A stretch of 64,000 nucleotides of DNA, taken from contig JADGRQ010000007.1 of the NCBI GenBank assembly GCA_017880775.1, forward strand, positions 104,451 through 168,450, read 5' to 3'. Shown here piece after piece: positions 26,363 through 35,208 of this stretch. A program made the translations under genes and the position numbers. Within the stretch, counting starts at the first letter, position 1; every line of letters starts with the position of its first letter. The DNA is from Burkholderiales bacterium. GTDB taxonomy: Bacteria; Pseudomonadota; Gammaproteobacteria; Burkholderiales; SG8-39. The notes under the pieces are model-generated. The model saw only the letters and a list, made by a program, of their open reading frames with translations. It ran no database searches and had not been told where the DNA came from.

Positions 26363-27141
26363 TGCGCGTCTTTGTCGAAGCGGTCGGCGTGCTGGCGCCC
26401 GGATTGCCGGATTGGGAGGGTACGAAATCCGTACTGGCGGGTGAGCAGCCCTTCAGTGCGGCGCCGCTTGCGCCCGTAGCGCCGACCAGCCTGGCCCCTG
26501 CGGAGCGCCGGCGCAGCAGTCCGACAGTGCGCCTGGCTATTGCCGCGGCGGAGCAGGCAATGCGGCGGTGCTCGCTGGCGCCGCACGAAATGGCGATGGT
26601 GTTTTCTTCCCGCGAAGCGGCCGGCGACATTACGCACCAGTTATGCGAAGTCCTGGCGGGGAGCCGCGAAGTTTCGCCCACGCAGTTCCATAACTCCGTG
26701 CACAACGCCCCCAGCGGCTATTACAGCATCGCCATGAATGCAAAGCTCGCGGCTAGCAGCGTATGCCGCGGCAAATGGAGTTTCGCGGCCGGGCTGCTGA
26801 ACGCCGCGGCACAGGCGTTCACCGACAAAGTGCCGGTGCTGTACGTCTGTTACGACAGTCCCTTGCCGGCGCCATTGTGCGACGTCATGCCGATAATCGA
26901 GGCCACTGCGATTGCGCTGGTGCTGACGCCCGCACCGCAGCCTGCATCCATGGCGCCATGGGAGATCGCTCTCGCCCCGGGCGACGGGGAAGCGGCCTGG
27001 CCCGACTGGATGCCCGCGGGCTGGCATGCCAATGCCAGCGCGCGCGGGTTCACGGTGCTGGCCACGCTGGCTGACCCTGCATGCCGCGTCGCCACGCTGC
27101 CATTGTCTCCCGAGCTGAATCTGCGGGTGTCCCGATGCTAG
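26362..27141 (+). CDS. Ketosynthase-like chain length factor (ApeC-like)
   Basis: 259 residues resembling the N-terminal half of a ketosynthase (PF13723-like). The blocks VRLAIAAAEQAMRRCSL and FHNSVHNAPSGYYSIAMN mark the family. The active-site cysteine position is absent, and the protein is far shorter than the ~400 residues of a full ketosynthase. Proteins like this pair with the ApeO-type ketosynthase as a heterodimer. It starts on the ketosynthase stop and overlaps the next gene by 7 bp. Confidence 0.82.
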   Translation: MRVFVEAVGVLAPGLPDWEGTKSVLAGEQPFSAAPLAPVAPTSLAPAERRRSSPTVRLAIAAAEQAMRRCSLAPHEMAMVFSSREAAGDITHQLCEVLAGSREVSPTQFHNSVHNAPSGYYSIAMNAKLAASSVCRGKWSFAAGLLNAAAQAFTDKVPVLYVCYDSPLPAPLCDVMPIIEATAIALVLTPAPQPASMAPWEIALAPGDGEAAWPDWMPAGWHANASARGFTVLATLADPACRVATLPLSPELNLRVSRC

Positions 27142-27602
27142 ATCGCGCCGCCATCGCCGCGCGCATTCCCCATGCTGGACGAATGTGCCTGCTTGATCGC
27201 GTCCTTGATTGGGACGCGAGCGGCATCCGTTGCGCCGCGCTGTCGCATCGAGATGCGGACAACCCGCTGCGCGAACCCGCGGGATTGCCGGTGTGGGCCG
27301 GTATCGAATATGCCGCGCAGGCGGCCGCCGTTCACGGCGCGCTGGTGCGTCCGCACCCATCGCCGCGCGCAGGTCTTCTCGGAGCATTGCGCAACGTACA
27401 TGCCACGTGCGAGTGGCTCGACCAGCTCGACGGAGAATTGATCGTTGCAGCGACCTTGCTGCATAGCGATCCCGCCGGCGCCATCTACGGCTTCGCAGCC
27501 CATGCCCGTGACTCCCGTGACCATGGGGCCGCGGACACACTGCTCCTGAACGGCCAGTTCACGCTCATGGTCTTTGCCGGACAGCAAGGGGTCGCCGGGT
27601 GA
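27135..27602 (+). CDS. Hot-dog 3-hydroxyacyl-ACP dehydratase (ApeP-like)
   Basis: 155-residue single hot-dog domain. IPHAGRMCLLDRVLDWD carries the family histidine, and the central helix is GLPVWAGIEYAAQAAAVHG. It is the second dehydratase of the cluster besides the domain fused to the AMP-ligase. It starts inside the end of the chain-length-factor gene, and its stop overlaps the GTG of the ketoreductase (GTGA). Confidence 0.86.
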   Translation: MLDRAAIAARIPHAGRMCLLDRVLDWDASGIRCAALSHRDADNPLREPAGLPVWAGIEYAAQAAAVHGALVRPHPSPRAGLLGALRNVHATCEWLDQLDGELIVAATLLHSDPAGAIYGFAAHARDSRDHGAADTLLLNGQFTLMVFAGQQGVAG

Positions 27603-28318
27603 AGCGCGCCCTGGTGACCGGCGGCAGCGGCGCCATCGGCGGCGCCATCTGCCGCGAACTGGCGTCGCAGGGATTTCACGTGGTGGTGCATGCCAATCAG
27701 CGCCAGGGAGACGCGCACGCCCTGGCCGTGGCGTTGCGCGCGCAGGGCGGCAGTGCCGAAGCCGCTGCGTTCGATGTGTGCGATCACGCCGCGACCACCG
27801 CGGCGCTGGCGACACTGCTCGCGGACGGACCCGTCCAGGTGCTGATCAACAACGCCGGCATTCACGACGATGCTCTGCTGCCGGCCATGAACGAAGCGCG
27901 CTGGCGGCGCGTCATCGACGTGAGCCTGCATGGTTTCTACAACGTGACCCAGCCGTTATTGATGCCGATGATCCGCACGCGCTGGGGGCGCATTGTCAGC
28001 GTCACGTCGGTTGCCGGCCTGCTGGGCAACCGCGGGCAGGTGAATTATTCAGCGGCCAAGGCGGGCCTGCATGGGGCCACCAAGGCGCTGGCGCTTGAAG
28101 TGGCGTCGCGCGGCATTACCGTCAACGCCGTGGCGCCTGGCATCATCGAGTCGGCGATGAGCGCGGTCGCGTTTCCCGCCGAGCGCATCGGCCAGCTGGT
28201 GCCGCTGGGGCGCGCCGGCCGCCCCGACGAAGTGGCGGCAATGGTAGGATTTCTGTGCTCTGAGCGCGCCGGTTATGTCACCGGCCAGGTGATCAGCGTG
28301 AACGGCGGCATGACTTGA
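27599..28318 (+). CDS. 3-ketoacyl-ACP reductase, SDR family (ApeQ/FabG-like)
   Basis: 239-residue short-chain reductase. The cofactor motif is TGGSGAIGGAI, the NAG motif lies in LINNAGIHDD, and the catalytic residues are S in VSVTSVAGLLG and Y-x3-K in YSAAKAG. It reduces the 3-keto group of each elongation round using NADPH. It begins with a GTG overlapping the dehydratase stop. In typical loci a second ketosynthase (ApeR) follows; here a flavin halogenase-like gene follows instead. Confidence 0.9.
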   Translation: MKRALVTGGSGAIGGAICRELASQGFHVVVHANQRQGDAHALAVALRAQGGSAEAAAFDVCDHAATTAALATLLADGPVQVLINNAGIHDDALLPAMNEARWRRVIDVSLHGFYNVTQPLLMPMIRTRWGRIVSVTSVAGLLGNRGQVNYSAAKAGLHGATKALALEVASRGITVNAVAPGIIESAMSAVAFPAERIGQLVPLGRAGRPDEVAAMVGFLCSERAGYVTGQVISVNGGMT

Positions 28319-28332
28319 GGAGCGCGGCATCC

Positions 28333-29670
28333 ATGCCCAGACTCGATATCAGCACCACATCCGAAGCCGAACGCCGCTGCGAGGTGTTCGTCGTCGGCTG
28401 CGGTCCGGCCGGATCGACCATCGGCGCGCTGCTGGCGCAACAGGGCCGCGACGTGGCCGTGGTGGACAGGGTGCGCCATCCGCGTTTTCACATCGGCGAG
28501 TCGCTGCTGCCGCTCAACACGCCGATCCTGCAGCAGCTCGGCGTATGGGACGAACTGAAGGAGATCGGCATGCGGAAGGACGCCGCGGAGTTCGAGTCGC
28601 ATGCGCACAACAAGACCGTGCGCTTCGAATTTTCCACGGCTTTCGACAAGCGCTGGCCGCACGCGTTCCAGGTGCGCCGCTCCGAATTCGATCACATGTT
28701 GCTCAGGAACTGCGCAAGCAAGGGAGCGCGCGTGTTCGAAGGTGTGCGGGTGGTCTCGGTGGAGTTCGGCGATCTGGCGCGCAACCAGGACACGGTAGTC
28801 AACCTGCGGCTCGAAGGCGGCGCGACCCAGGTCTGGCGCACCCGGTTTCTCGTCGATGCGTCTGGGCGCGATACGTTTCTCGCCGAACGCATGGGGATCA
28901 AGCGCAAGAACCGGAACCATGCGACTGCCGCCATATTCGGACACTTTCGCGATGCGCGCCGCAACACGGGCAGCGCCGAAGGCAACATCACCATCGCCTG
29001 GTTCGCGCATGGCTGGTTCTGGTTCATTCCGCTGAAGGACGGCACGACCAGCGTGGGCGCGGTTTGCCGGCCGGCGTACATGAAGTCGCGCGCCACCGAT
29101 CCGACCTCGTTTTTCATGCAGACCATCGCGCTCTGCCCGGAGATCGCCGCACGACTCACCGACGCGGAACTGAGCGAACCGGCGACCGCAACGGGCAATT
29201 ACTCGTATCAGTCCGGGCGCATGGCCGGGGAGGGCTACCTGATGGTCGGCGACGCCTGGGCCTTCGTCGACCCGGTGTTTTCAAGCGGCGTGTATCTCGC
29301 CATGAACAGCGCCACGCTGGGCGCCGATGTCGTCGACGCGGTATTGAAGGATCCGGCACAAGCGCCGCAGCTCTATCGCGAGTTCGACCGCACCGTGCGG
29401 CGCGGCGTCAGGACTTTCTCCTGGCTTATCTACCGCATGCCGTCGCCGATCATCCGCAGGCTTTTCCTCGCGCCGCGCAACGTGTTCGGCGTGCAATCCG
29501 CCGTCGTATCGCTGCTTGCGGGCGACGTGTTCCGCTGGGGTCCGGTGCGTCCGCGCCTGTATCTGTTTCGCGTGATCTATTACCTGAATGCTCTGGGCGC
29601 GTTGCCGACCGCGTTTCGCGCCTGGCACAACCGAAGACGCGACATCAAAGTGTCGATCGAGCAAACGTGA
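28333..29670 (+). CDS. FAD-dependent halogenase-like oxidoreductase of the pigment cluster
   Basis: About 445 residues. The FAD site GCGPAGSTIGALLAQQGRDV starts near residue 24. The halogenase-type motif W-x-W-x-I-P is present as WFWFIP, and the C-terminal flavin motif is VGDAWAFVDPVFSSGVYLA. These are hallmarks of flavin-dependent halogenases and their non-halogenating relatives. Xanthomonadins are halogenated aryl polyenes, so halogenation of the polyene head or chain is a fair inference. The ATG at 28333 has GAGGAG about 10 bases upstream; an upstream TTG at 28315 overlaps the ketoreductase stop. Confidence 0.85.
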   Translation: MPRLDISTTSEAERRCEVFVVGCGPAGSTIGALLAQQGRDVAVVDRVRHPRFHIGESLLPLNTPILQQLGVWDELKEIGMRKDAAEFESHAHNKTVRFEFSTAFDKRWPHAFQVRRSEFDHMLLRNCASKGARVFEGVRVVSVEFGDLARNQDTVVNLRLEGGATQVWRTRFLVDASGRDTFLAERMGIKRKNRNHATAAIFGHFRDARRNTGSAEGNITIAWFAHGWFWFIPLKDGTTSVGAVCRPAYMKSRATDPTSFFMQTIALCPEIAARLTDAELSEPATATGNYSYQSGRMAGEGYLMVGDAWAFVDPVFSSGVYLAMNSATLGADVVDAVLKDPAQAPQLYREFDRTVRRGVRTFSWLIYRMPSPIIRRLFLAPRNVFGVQSAVVSLLAGDVFRWGPVRPRLYLFRVIYYLNALGALPTAFRAWHNRRRDIKVSIEQT

Positions 29671-29719
29671 ACGATTTCGCGGTGGGCCTTTCGACGCAGC
29701 GGTACCGGGAATCGATGAG

Positions 29720-30613
29720 TTGTTGACAGCAGCCGGGAAATGCTTACTGCAGGCGGCAGCCGGTGCGATATGGATGGCGGCGCCGTTGATTTTTGCCGAC
29801 GACATCGCACCGGCGCAGGCCGCTTCGGTGCGACCTGCGCCGGTGCGCTTCGCACTCACCTTCGATGACGGGCCGAGCGGCGAGGGGCCGGACAATCCAA
29901 CCGGGATCATTTTGGATACTCTGGCTGAGAATCCCACGCAGAAAGGGATCAAGGCCATTTTTTTCGTGCTGACGCGCAGCAGCGGCGAAGATGCGGCGCC
30001 CCGCGGGCGCGAACTGCTGGGGCGCGAAGACAGGCAAGGTCACGTGCTGGCGCTTCACGACGGCTCTTCCCGGAGGCACCCCATCCATCGCAGGCTGAGC
30101 GACGGGGCATTGGAGGAATCATTGAGCGACGGCGTGGCCGACCTTGTGGCGATCACCGGCCGTCCCGTCGCGCTGCTGCGGCCTCCATACTGGGCCTACG
30201 ACGCGCGCACCCTGGCGGCCTATGCGCGCCACGGCCTGTCGATGCTGCTTACCGACATCAGCGCCAATGATGGAAAAGCCTGGGGCTTCAGTGCGAGCCC
30301 GAGTCGGCGCAGCCATATGGCGAGCGAGTTGGCCCGCGTGCACGAGAGGATGATGCGTGGCGAGATAACCGCCGTGGAAGGGGTGACGCCGATCGTGGTG
30401 ACGTTTCACGACACCAATGATTACACCGCCGCGCATATGCAGGAATATTTGCAGATGCTCGTCGACGAAGCTCGCTCGGCCGGCATTGCGCTTGCTGCCC
30501 GGCCCTTCTATGACGACGGGGCCGTACTCGAACGCGCTGCGCTGGTGCGCGCGCGCGACATAGCGCATCGCGCCGACATGGTGCCGTGGTCGTGGCGCTG
30601 GATTCAATGGTGA
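29720..30613 (+). CDS. Secreted polysaccharide deacetylase (NodB-homology) family protein
   Basis: Roughly 297 residues if the TTG at 29720 or 29723 is used, which gives a good signal peptide (LLTAAGKCLLQAAAGAIWM then AAPLIFA). The first in-frame ATG, at 29774, would cut into that peptide. The NodB motif 1, ALTFDDGPSG, and the motif-3-like LLRPPYWAYD are present. The metal-binding H-x3-H region reads LALHDGSSRRHP, spaced wider than usual. It may act on an N-acetylated sugar, possibly linked to the GT2 gene that follows. The N-terminus and substrate are uncertain. Confidence 0.75.
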   Translation: MLTAAGKCLLQAAAGAIWMAAPLIFADDIAPAQAASVRPAPVRFALTFDDGPSGEGPDNPTGIILDTLAENPTQKGIKAIFFVLTRSSGEDAAPRGRELLGREDRQGHVLALHDGSSRRHPIHRRLSDGALEESLSDGVADLVAITGRPVALLRPPYWAYDARTLAAYARHGLSMLLTDISANDGKAWGFSASPSRRSHMASELARVHERMMRGEITAVEGVTPIVVTFHDTNDYTAAHMQEYLQMLVDEARSAGIALAARPFYDDGAVLERAALVRARDIAHRADMVPWSWRWIQW

Positions 30614-30720
30614 TTCGGAAGCGGTCCGGGCCTTTTCTGCGGCCTGCCGATGGCAGCGCAGCACAATGGCCTTGAGCGGAGTTTTATCCGCGTTCGAGTG
30701 GCTTCCGCTATAGTTTGCCC

Positions 30721-31599
30721 GTGCGCGACCAGGACACCGCCAACGCCGGCGATCGCCAATACCCCCACCCTTTCAACGACGTCGTTGCACTGATTCCCGC
30801 CTATAACGAGGCAGCGACGATACGCGATTTGGTCGAGCGTGCCTTGAAGATCGTGCCGAATGTCGTGGTCGTCGACGACGGATCGATCGATGCGACCGCC
30901 GCGCGGCTGAAGGATCTGCCGGTCGCCCTGCTTCGCAACCGGCGCAATCTCGGGAAGGCGGCAAGCCTGTGGAAGGGCTTCGACTACGCCTTGGGACGAG
31001 GCGCGCGGTGCGTGGTCACGCTGGATGGCGACGGCCAGCATCGTCCCGAGGATATCCGGCGGCTGATCGCTGCGGCGGAACGATTTCCTGGCAGCATCGT
31101 CATCGGTGCCCGTCTGCACGACAAGAAGAATTTTCCCGTGCAGCGCTATTACGCCAATCAGTTCGCGCGTTTCTGGATATCCTGGGCGGCGGGCTATCCC
31201 ATCGCCGATACGCAGTCTGGCTTCCGCGTTTATCCGGCGGCGCTGCTGGCGCGGCTTGGGCGCCGCGAGGTGTCGCGGAAACGGTTTGTGTTGGAGAGCG
31301 AAATCCTGATTGCCGCCGCGAGACGCGGCGTGCGCAGCGTCGCGGTGCCGATTCCGGGCATTTATCTCGCGCATACGCGCCCCAGCCATTTCCGGCCGGT
31401 GCGCGACATTGCCAGGATTGTGGTGATGGTGGCGGGTCGATTGCTAATGCGCGCCATGTACCCCAGTGGATTGTGGCGTAGTCTGACTCTGCCCGTCGCA
31501 ATTGAGGTCATGCCGGAATTGACGGGGTTGTCCAGCGTTCCTCTTGCCGATGCAGTGGGCGAGAAGGCGGTCTCCCCGCAGCATTCCGCGGGCAGCTAA
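30721..31599 (+). CDS. Glycosyltransferase family 2 protein
   Basis: About 292 residues, a GT-A fold enzyme similar to dolichyl-phosphate-mannose-synthase-type GT2 proteins. The nucleotide-sugar region is VALIPAYNEAATIRDLVERA, then VVVVDDGSIDATA. The metal motif is TLDGDGQHRPEDI, and the acceptor region is ADTQSGFRVYPAALL. No ATG is available near the N-terminus; GTG 30721 or TTG 30715 are the candidates. GT2 proteins are regular members of aryl-polyene loci, so it probably belongs to the pigment cluster. It is convergent with folA. Confidence 0.85.
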   Translation: MRDQDTANAGDRQYPHPFNDVVALIPAYNEAATIRDLVERALKIVPNVVVVDDGSIDATAARLKDLPVALLRNRRNLGKAASLWKGFDYALGRGARCVVTLDGDGQHRPEDIRRLIAAAERFPGSIVIGARLHDKKNFPVQRYYANQFARFWISWAAGYPIADTQSGFRVYPAALLARLGRREVSRKRFVLESEILIAAARRGVRSVAVPIPGIYLAHTRPSHFRPVRDIARIVVMVAGRLLMRAMYPSGLWRSLTLPVAIEVMPELTGLSSVPLADAVGEKAVSPQHSAGS

Positions 31600-31629
31600 A
31601 TTCCTGTCGCTGCCCGAGGTGCGCGTCCT

Positions 31630-32166
31630 CTAGCGCCGCAGGTACTCCACGAAGTCGTACTCCAGGCCATCGACCGCAGGCTGTGGCTGGCGTGAGGTTT
31701 CGGGAAATGCCGCGCGGTCGAACGCCGGAAAGAACGCGTCGCCTGCGAATTCCCGCCGGATCTCGGTGAGCAGCAGCCTCTGCGCGAGCGGCAGCGCCGC
31801 GCGATACAGTTCCCCGCCACCGATCACGAACACTTCGTCCGCCGCAGCGGCGGTCGCCAGCGCTTCGTCGAGCGTATGCGCGATCAGGGCGCCCGGCGCG
31901 GCAAAACGCGTCGAGCGGGTCACCACGATGTTCGTCCGTCCGGGCAGCGGCCGGCCGATCGATTCCCAGGTGCGCCGCCCCATGATCACCGGGTGCCCGA
32001 GCGTCAGCGCCTTGAAGCGCCGCAGGTCCTCCGGGAGCCGCCAGGGCAGGTGGCTGCCCAGCCCGATCGTACCGTTCGCCGCGACCGCGGCGATCAGGGC
32101 GACGCGCGGCCGCTTGGTCGAGACCGGCGGCGCCTGGAGCAGGCCGTCTCCGGGCGTTTGCGACAT
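31630..32166 (-). CDS. folA: Dihydrofolate reductase
   Basis: 178-residue NADPH-dependent enzyme that regenerates tetrahydrofolate. The family motifs are VAANGTIGLGSHLPWRLPED, VIMGRRTWESIGRPLPGR and VIGGGELYRAALP. The N-terminus has about 20 extra residues compared with E. coli FolA; a start closer to PRVALIAAV is not available as ATG. It lies near thyA on the same strand, separated by an HNH protein and a small membrane protein. This links the two enzymes of the thymidylate cycle. Confidence 0.95.
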   Translation of the reverse strand: MSQTPGDGLLQAPPVSTKRPRVALIAAVAANGTIGLGSHLPWRLPEDLRRFKALTLGHPVIMGRRTWESIGRPLPGRTNIVVTRSTRFAAPGALIAHTLDEALATAAAADEVFVIGGGELYRAALPLAQRLLLTEIRREFAGDAFFPAFDRAAFPETSRQPQPAVDGLEYDFVEYLRR

Positions 32167-32172
32167 TCGACC

Positions 32173-32478
32173 CTAGCGCTTGTCCTTCAGCCGGTCCATG
32201 AGATCGGCGAAGGGCTTATGGGATGCGCGCGGGCCGCTCGCGGCGGGCACATCCGCGCCCTGGCGTTGCGCCTCGAGCTGGCGCGAATGCTCGTTGTCGT
32301 GGCAGTACAGGCACAGCAACTCCCAGTTGCTGCCGTCGCGCGGATTGTTGTTGTGGTCGTGGTCCTTGTGATGGACGGTGAGCTCGCGCAGATTTTTCCC
32401 GCTGAATTCGCGCCGGCAGCGCCCGCAGATCCACGGGAACAGCTTGAGCGCCTGGTCACGGTAGACCTGCTCGGACAT
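32173..32478 (-). CDS. yajD: HNH endonuclease-fold protein, YajD family
   Basis: 101 residues with a compact HNH/zinc-finger domain: CGRCRREFSGKNLRELTVHH gives the first Cys pair and the HNH histidines, and WELLCLYCHDNEHS gives the second Cys pair. YajD-type proteins are widespread single-domain HNH proteins of unknown role. The start MSEQVYRDQALKLFPW at 32478 matches the family; the ORF is open upstream. It starts near the end of a small membrane protein gene and lies 6 bp from folA. Confidence 0.85.
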   Translation of the reverse strand: MSEQVYRDQALKLFPWICGRCRREFSGKNLRELTVHHKDHDHNNNPRDGSNWELLCLYCHDNEHSRQLEAQRQGADVPAASGPRASHKPFADLMDRLKDKR

Positions 32479-32488
32479 GGCTGAACGG

Positions 32489-32716
32489 CTACGGCCGTTC
32501 CGCGGCTTTCGGGGCGGTGCCCGAACGCAGCACGCGGTAGCCGCCGTAGGCGCAAGCCCCGGCGAAAAGCAGGTACGCACCCAGCCGCCCGAGCGACTGG
32601 GGCGTGTCCGGCAGCTCGCCGACTGCCAGCCCCAGCGCGAGAGCCGCGGCGCCGAGCAGCAGCAATACGCTTGCGACGATCAACGCTGCACCGAAGGTGA
32701 ACCTCAACGCGCGCAT
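32489..32716 (-). CDS. Small membrane protein, two helices
   Basis: 75 residues with two hydrophobic segments (about 7-35 and 45-65) and a basic C-terminus. I do not recognise a named family. It sits between thyA and the HNH gene with gaps of about 10 bp, so it is probably in the same transcript. Confidence 0.6.
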   Translation of the reverse strand: MRALRFTFGAALIVASVLLLLGAAALALGLAVGELPDTPQSLGRLGAYLLFAGACAYGGYRVLRSGTAPKAAERP

Positions 32717-32723
32717 GGGTCGA

Positions 32724-33560
32724 TCACACCGCGATCGGCGCCTTGATCGCGGGATGCGGGTCGTAGCCTTCCAGCGCGAAGTCCTCGTAGCGAAAGCCGA
32801 AGATGTCTTTCACTTCCGCATTCAGCCTGATGCGTGGGAACGCGCGCGGCGTGCGCGCGAGCTGTTCGCGCGCCTGGTCGATGTGATTGAGGTAGAGGTG
32901 CGCGTCGCCGAGCGTGTGCACGAACTCACCCGGCCTGAGTCCGCAGACCTGCGCAACCATCAGCGTGAGCAGCGCGTAGGAAGCGATGTTGAACGGGACG
33001 CCGAGAAACAGGTCCGCGCTGCGTTGATAAAGCTGGCAGGAGAGACGGCCGTCGGCGACGTAGAACTGGAACAACGCGTGACAGGGCGGCAGCGCCATGC
33101 GGTCCACGTCCGCCGGGTTCCATGCGGTGACGATATGCCGGCGTGAATCCGGTTTGTTCCTGATCTGGTCGATCAGCTGCGTGATCTGGTCGATTTCGCG
33201 ACCGTCCGGCGTGCGCCAGTGGCGCCACTGGTAGCCGTATACCGGGCCGAGATCGCCGTTGGCGTCGGCCCACTCGTCCCAGATGGACACGCCGCGCTCC
33301 TGCAGCCAGCGCACATTGGTTTCGCCGGCAAGGAACCACAGCAATTCGAGCACGATCGACTTGAGATGCAGCTTCTTCGTCGTGAGCAGCGGAAAACTCT
33401 GCCCGAGGTCGAAGCGCATCTGCCGACCGAACACCGAACGCGTGCCGGTGCCCGTGCGGTCGGTCTTGTGCGCGCCGCGTTCGAGCACATCAGCGAGCAG
33501 CTCGAGGTACTGACGCTCGCCGAAGCGTTCGGTGGCGTCGCGCGCGAGCGGGGCGTTCAT
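32724..33560 (-). CDS. thyA: Thymidylate synthase
   Basis: 278-residue homodimeric enzyme converting dUMP to dTMP with methylene-tetrahydrofolate. The catalytic cysteine is in [13 protein letters not shown], and the nucleotide-site block is [20 protein letters not shown]. The start at 33560 ([15 protein letters not shown]) gives a slightly extended N-terminus. It is first in the thyA-small membrane protein-yajD-folA run. It is divergent from the PilZ-type gene across about 140 bp. Confidence 0.97.
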   Translation of the reverse strand: MNAPLARDATERFGERQYLELLADVLERGAHKTDRTGTGTRSVFGRQMRFDLGQSFPLLTTKKLHLKSIVLELLWFLAGETNVRWLQERGVSIWDEWADANGDLGPVYGYQWRHWRTPDGREIDQITQLIDQIRNKPDSRRHIVTAWNPADVDRMALPPCHALFQFYVADGRLSCQLYQRSADLFLGVPFNIASYALLTLMVAQVCGLRPGEFVHTLGDAHLYLNHIDQAREQLARTPRAFPRIRLNAEVKDIFGFRYEDFALEGYDPHPAIKAPIAV

Positions 33561-33699
33561 ATCATAAAGCGCATGGGGCGGCCAATATTTTACAGAGTCC
33601 GCATCATCCCGTTAGCCTTTCCGGCGTTGCCTCCGCGCCGCGAACGGCGCATCATCCTGCCTTGGCGAGGGCGCGCCGCGCCCGATGGAGGAACGCACG

Positions 33700-35208
33700 A
33701 TGAAGCTGTTCGGCGGCGGCAAGCCGGACCATCCCATGGCAGACCTGAAGGAGGCCCGGCGCCTGCTCGAGGAGCTGCCCACGCAGGACAGTTTCAAGGC
33801 GACCGAAGAGCTCGCGCACTGGCTTGAATCGGTGTCGACCGTCGAGGGCTTCAAGCCCGACCACCGCCTGCAGTTGCTGCTGCTGATCGACGAGACTGCG
33901 CAGGCGCCCGTGCGCAAGCTTGCGCGCGAGTACCTCGCCACGGCCCGCCCCTCGAAGTTCCAGGAAAACCGCCTGTGGGGTGCGATACACGAGTACTGGA
34001 AGGAGGCCGGTTTCGCCTTCGTGCGCATGGTCGACCAGTTTGTGACCGGTGTTAAGGGCGTGGAGGCGGTGAAAGCCCAGCTGCCGTTGCTGCTTGCGCG
34101 CGCGCTGCGCAGTATTGCGCAGCGCATAAAGTGGGAACACATGCGCTATGGGCCGGTCGACCCTTCCGCCTGGGGCGTGCTGAACAAAGTGTACGCGTTC
34201 GCCGAATTGCGCAAGCTGGTGGCGTCGAAGGTCGTCGTGTATCCCGCGGTGCAGGTGGATTCTTCCCCGCAGCAGGAGTTTCTCAAGGCGGTCATGTTCA
34301 GCGCCAGCTCGCCCGACAGTCTGCTGCCGCTGGAAGTCGAGCTTGCCGAAAGGATGATCGGCGAGTACGCCCCGCGCATCGTGCTGGCCACTGCCCCCGG
34401 CGCCGAGAATGGCTACTGGATCGACCTTGCGCACAGCATGGCGCCGGCGCGGCTGGCGGGTGCGCCCAAGCCGGCGCCCGCGACGCTGCGCTTCTTCGGC
34501 GCGAGCGCGGCACTGGCCGAGCTCGAAAAGCTGATCGACACGATCCAGGCCACGGGCGCCGTGCCCTCGAGCGTCAATCTCGGCGGCGTTTACGACACCG
34601 ACGTCCTGGTGAGCGTTCTGCGCCACCTTGCGTCGTACTGGTCGCCCGAGCCGCCGGTGCGCAAGCACCCGCGCCACAACGTCAAGTCTCGCCTGTCCGT
34701 GGCGCACGGCTTTGACGGCGTGCTGGGTGTGCTCGACACGACGGTTTCGCTCGATTTCGACAACAGCGCAGTCGAGAGCTGGGTCGTCGAAAACGTCAGC
34801 GCGGGCGGCTTTGGCGCAGCGATCCCGCAGATGAAGGGGGACTGGCTGCGCGTCGGTGCGATGCTCGCGATGCAGCCGGAAGGCGGCAGCAACTGGGTGC
34901 TGGGCGTGGTGCGCCGCGTGAACAAGATCGAGAACCATCAGGCGCGGGTCGGCATCCAGACGCTGTCCAAGTCGCCGGTGGCGTCGCGGTTCTCGCTCGG
35001 CGTGGTCGCCCAGCAGGGGATCCTGCTGAAAACCGCCGAACCGGACCGCGGCGAGTCGAGCATTGCGCTGCGCTCGGGCGTATTCGCGCCCACCCAGAAT
35101 CTCGAGGCGGACCGCAGCGGCAAGCGCCACGTCTACATGCCGGTCGGGCTGGTCGAGCGCGGAGAAGACTACGAGATCGGCCGCTATCGCGAAATGATTC
35201 GCGAGTAG
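33700..35208 (+). CDS. PilZ-domain-containing protein of unknown function
   Basis: 502 residues. The C-terminal third contains a PilZ-like signature for cyclic-di-GMP: RKHPR (R-x3-R) followed about 50 residues later by NVSAGG (N-x-S-x2-G). The N-terminal ~330 residues are mostly helical (LKEARRLLEELPTQDSFKAT and similar) and match no named domain that I recognise. GGAGG lies just upstream of ATG 33700, which decides this start over an ATG at 33685. It could be a c-di-GMP effector. Its stop abuts the stop of the convergent mog gene. Confidence 0.7.
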   Translation: MKLFGGGKPDHPMADLKEARRLLEELPTQDSFKATEELAHWLESVSTVEGFKPDHRLQLLLLIDETAQAPVRKLAREYLATARPSKFQENRLWGAIHEYWKEAGFAFVRMVDQFVTGVKGVEAVKAQLPLLLARALRSIAQRIKWEHMRYGPVDPSAWGVLNKVYAFAELRKLVASKVVVYPAVQVDSSPQQEFLKAVMFSASSPDSLLPLEVELAERMIGEYAPRIVLATAPGAENGYWIDLAHSMAPARLAGAPKPAPATLRFFGASAALAELEKLIDTIQATGAVPSSVNLGGVYDTDVLVSVLRHLASYWSPEPPVRKHPRHNVKSRLSVAHGFDGVLGVLDTTVSLDFDNSAVESWVVENVSAGGFGAAIPQMKGDWLRVGAMLAMQPEGGSNWVLGVVRRVNKIENHQARVGIQTLSKSPVASRFSLGVVAQQGILLKTAEPDRGESSIALRSGVFAPTQNLEADRSGKRHVYMPVGLVERGEDYEIGRYREMIRE

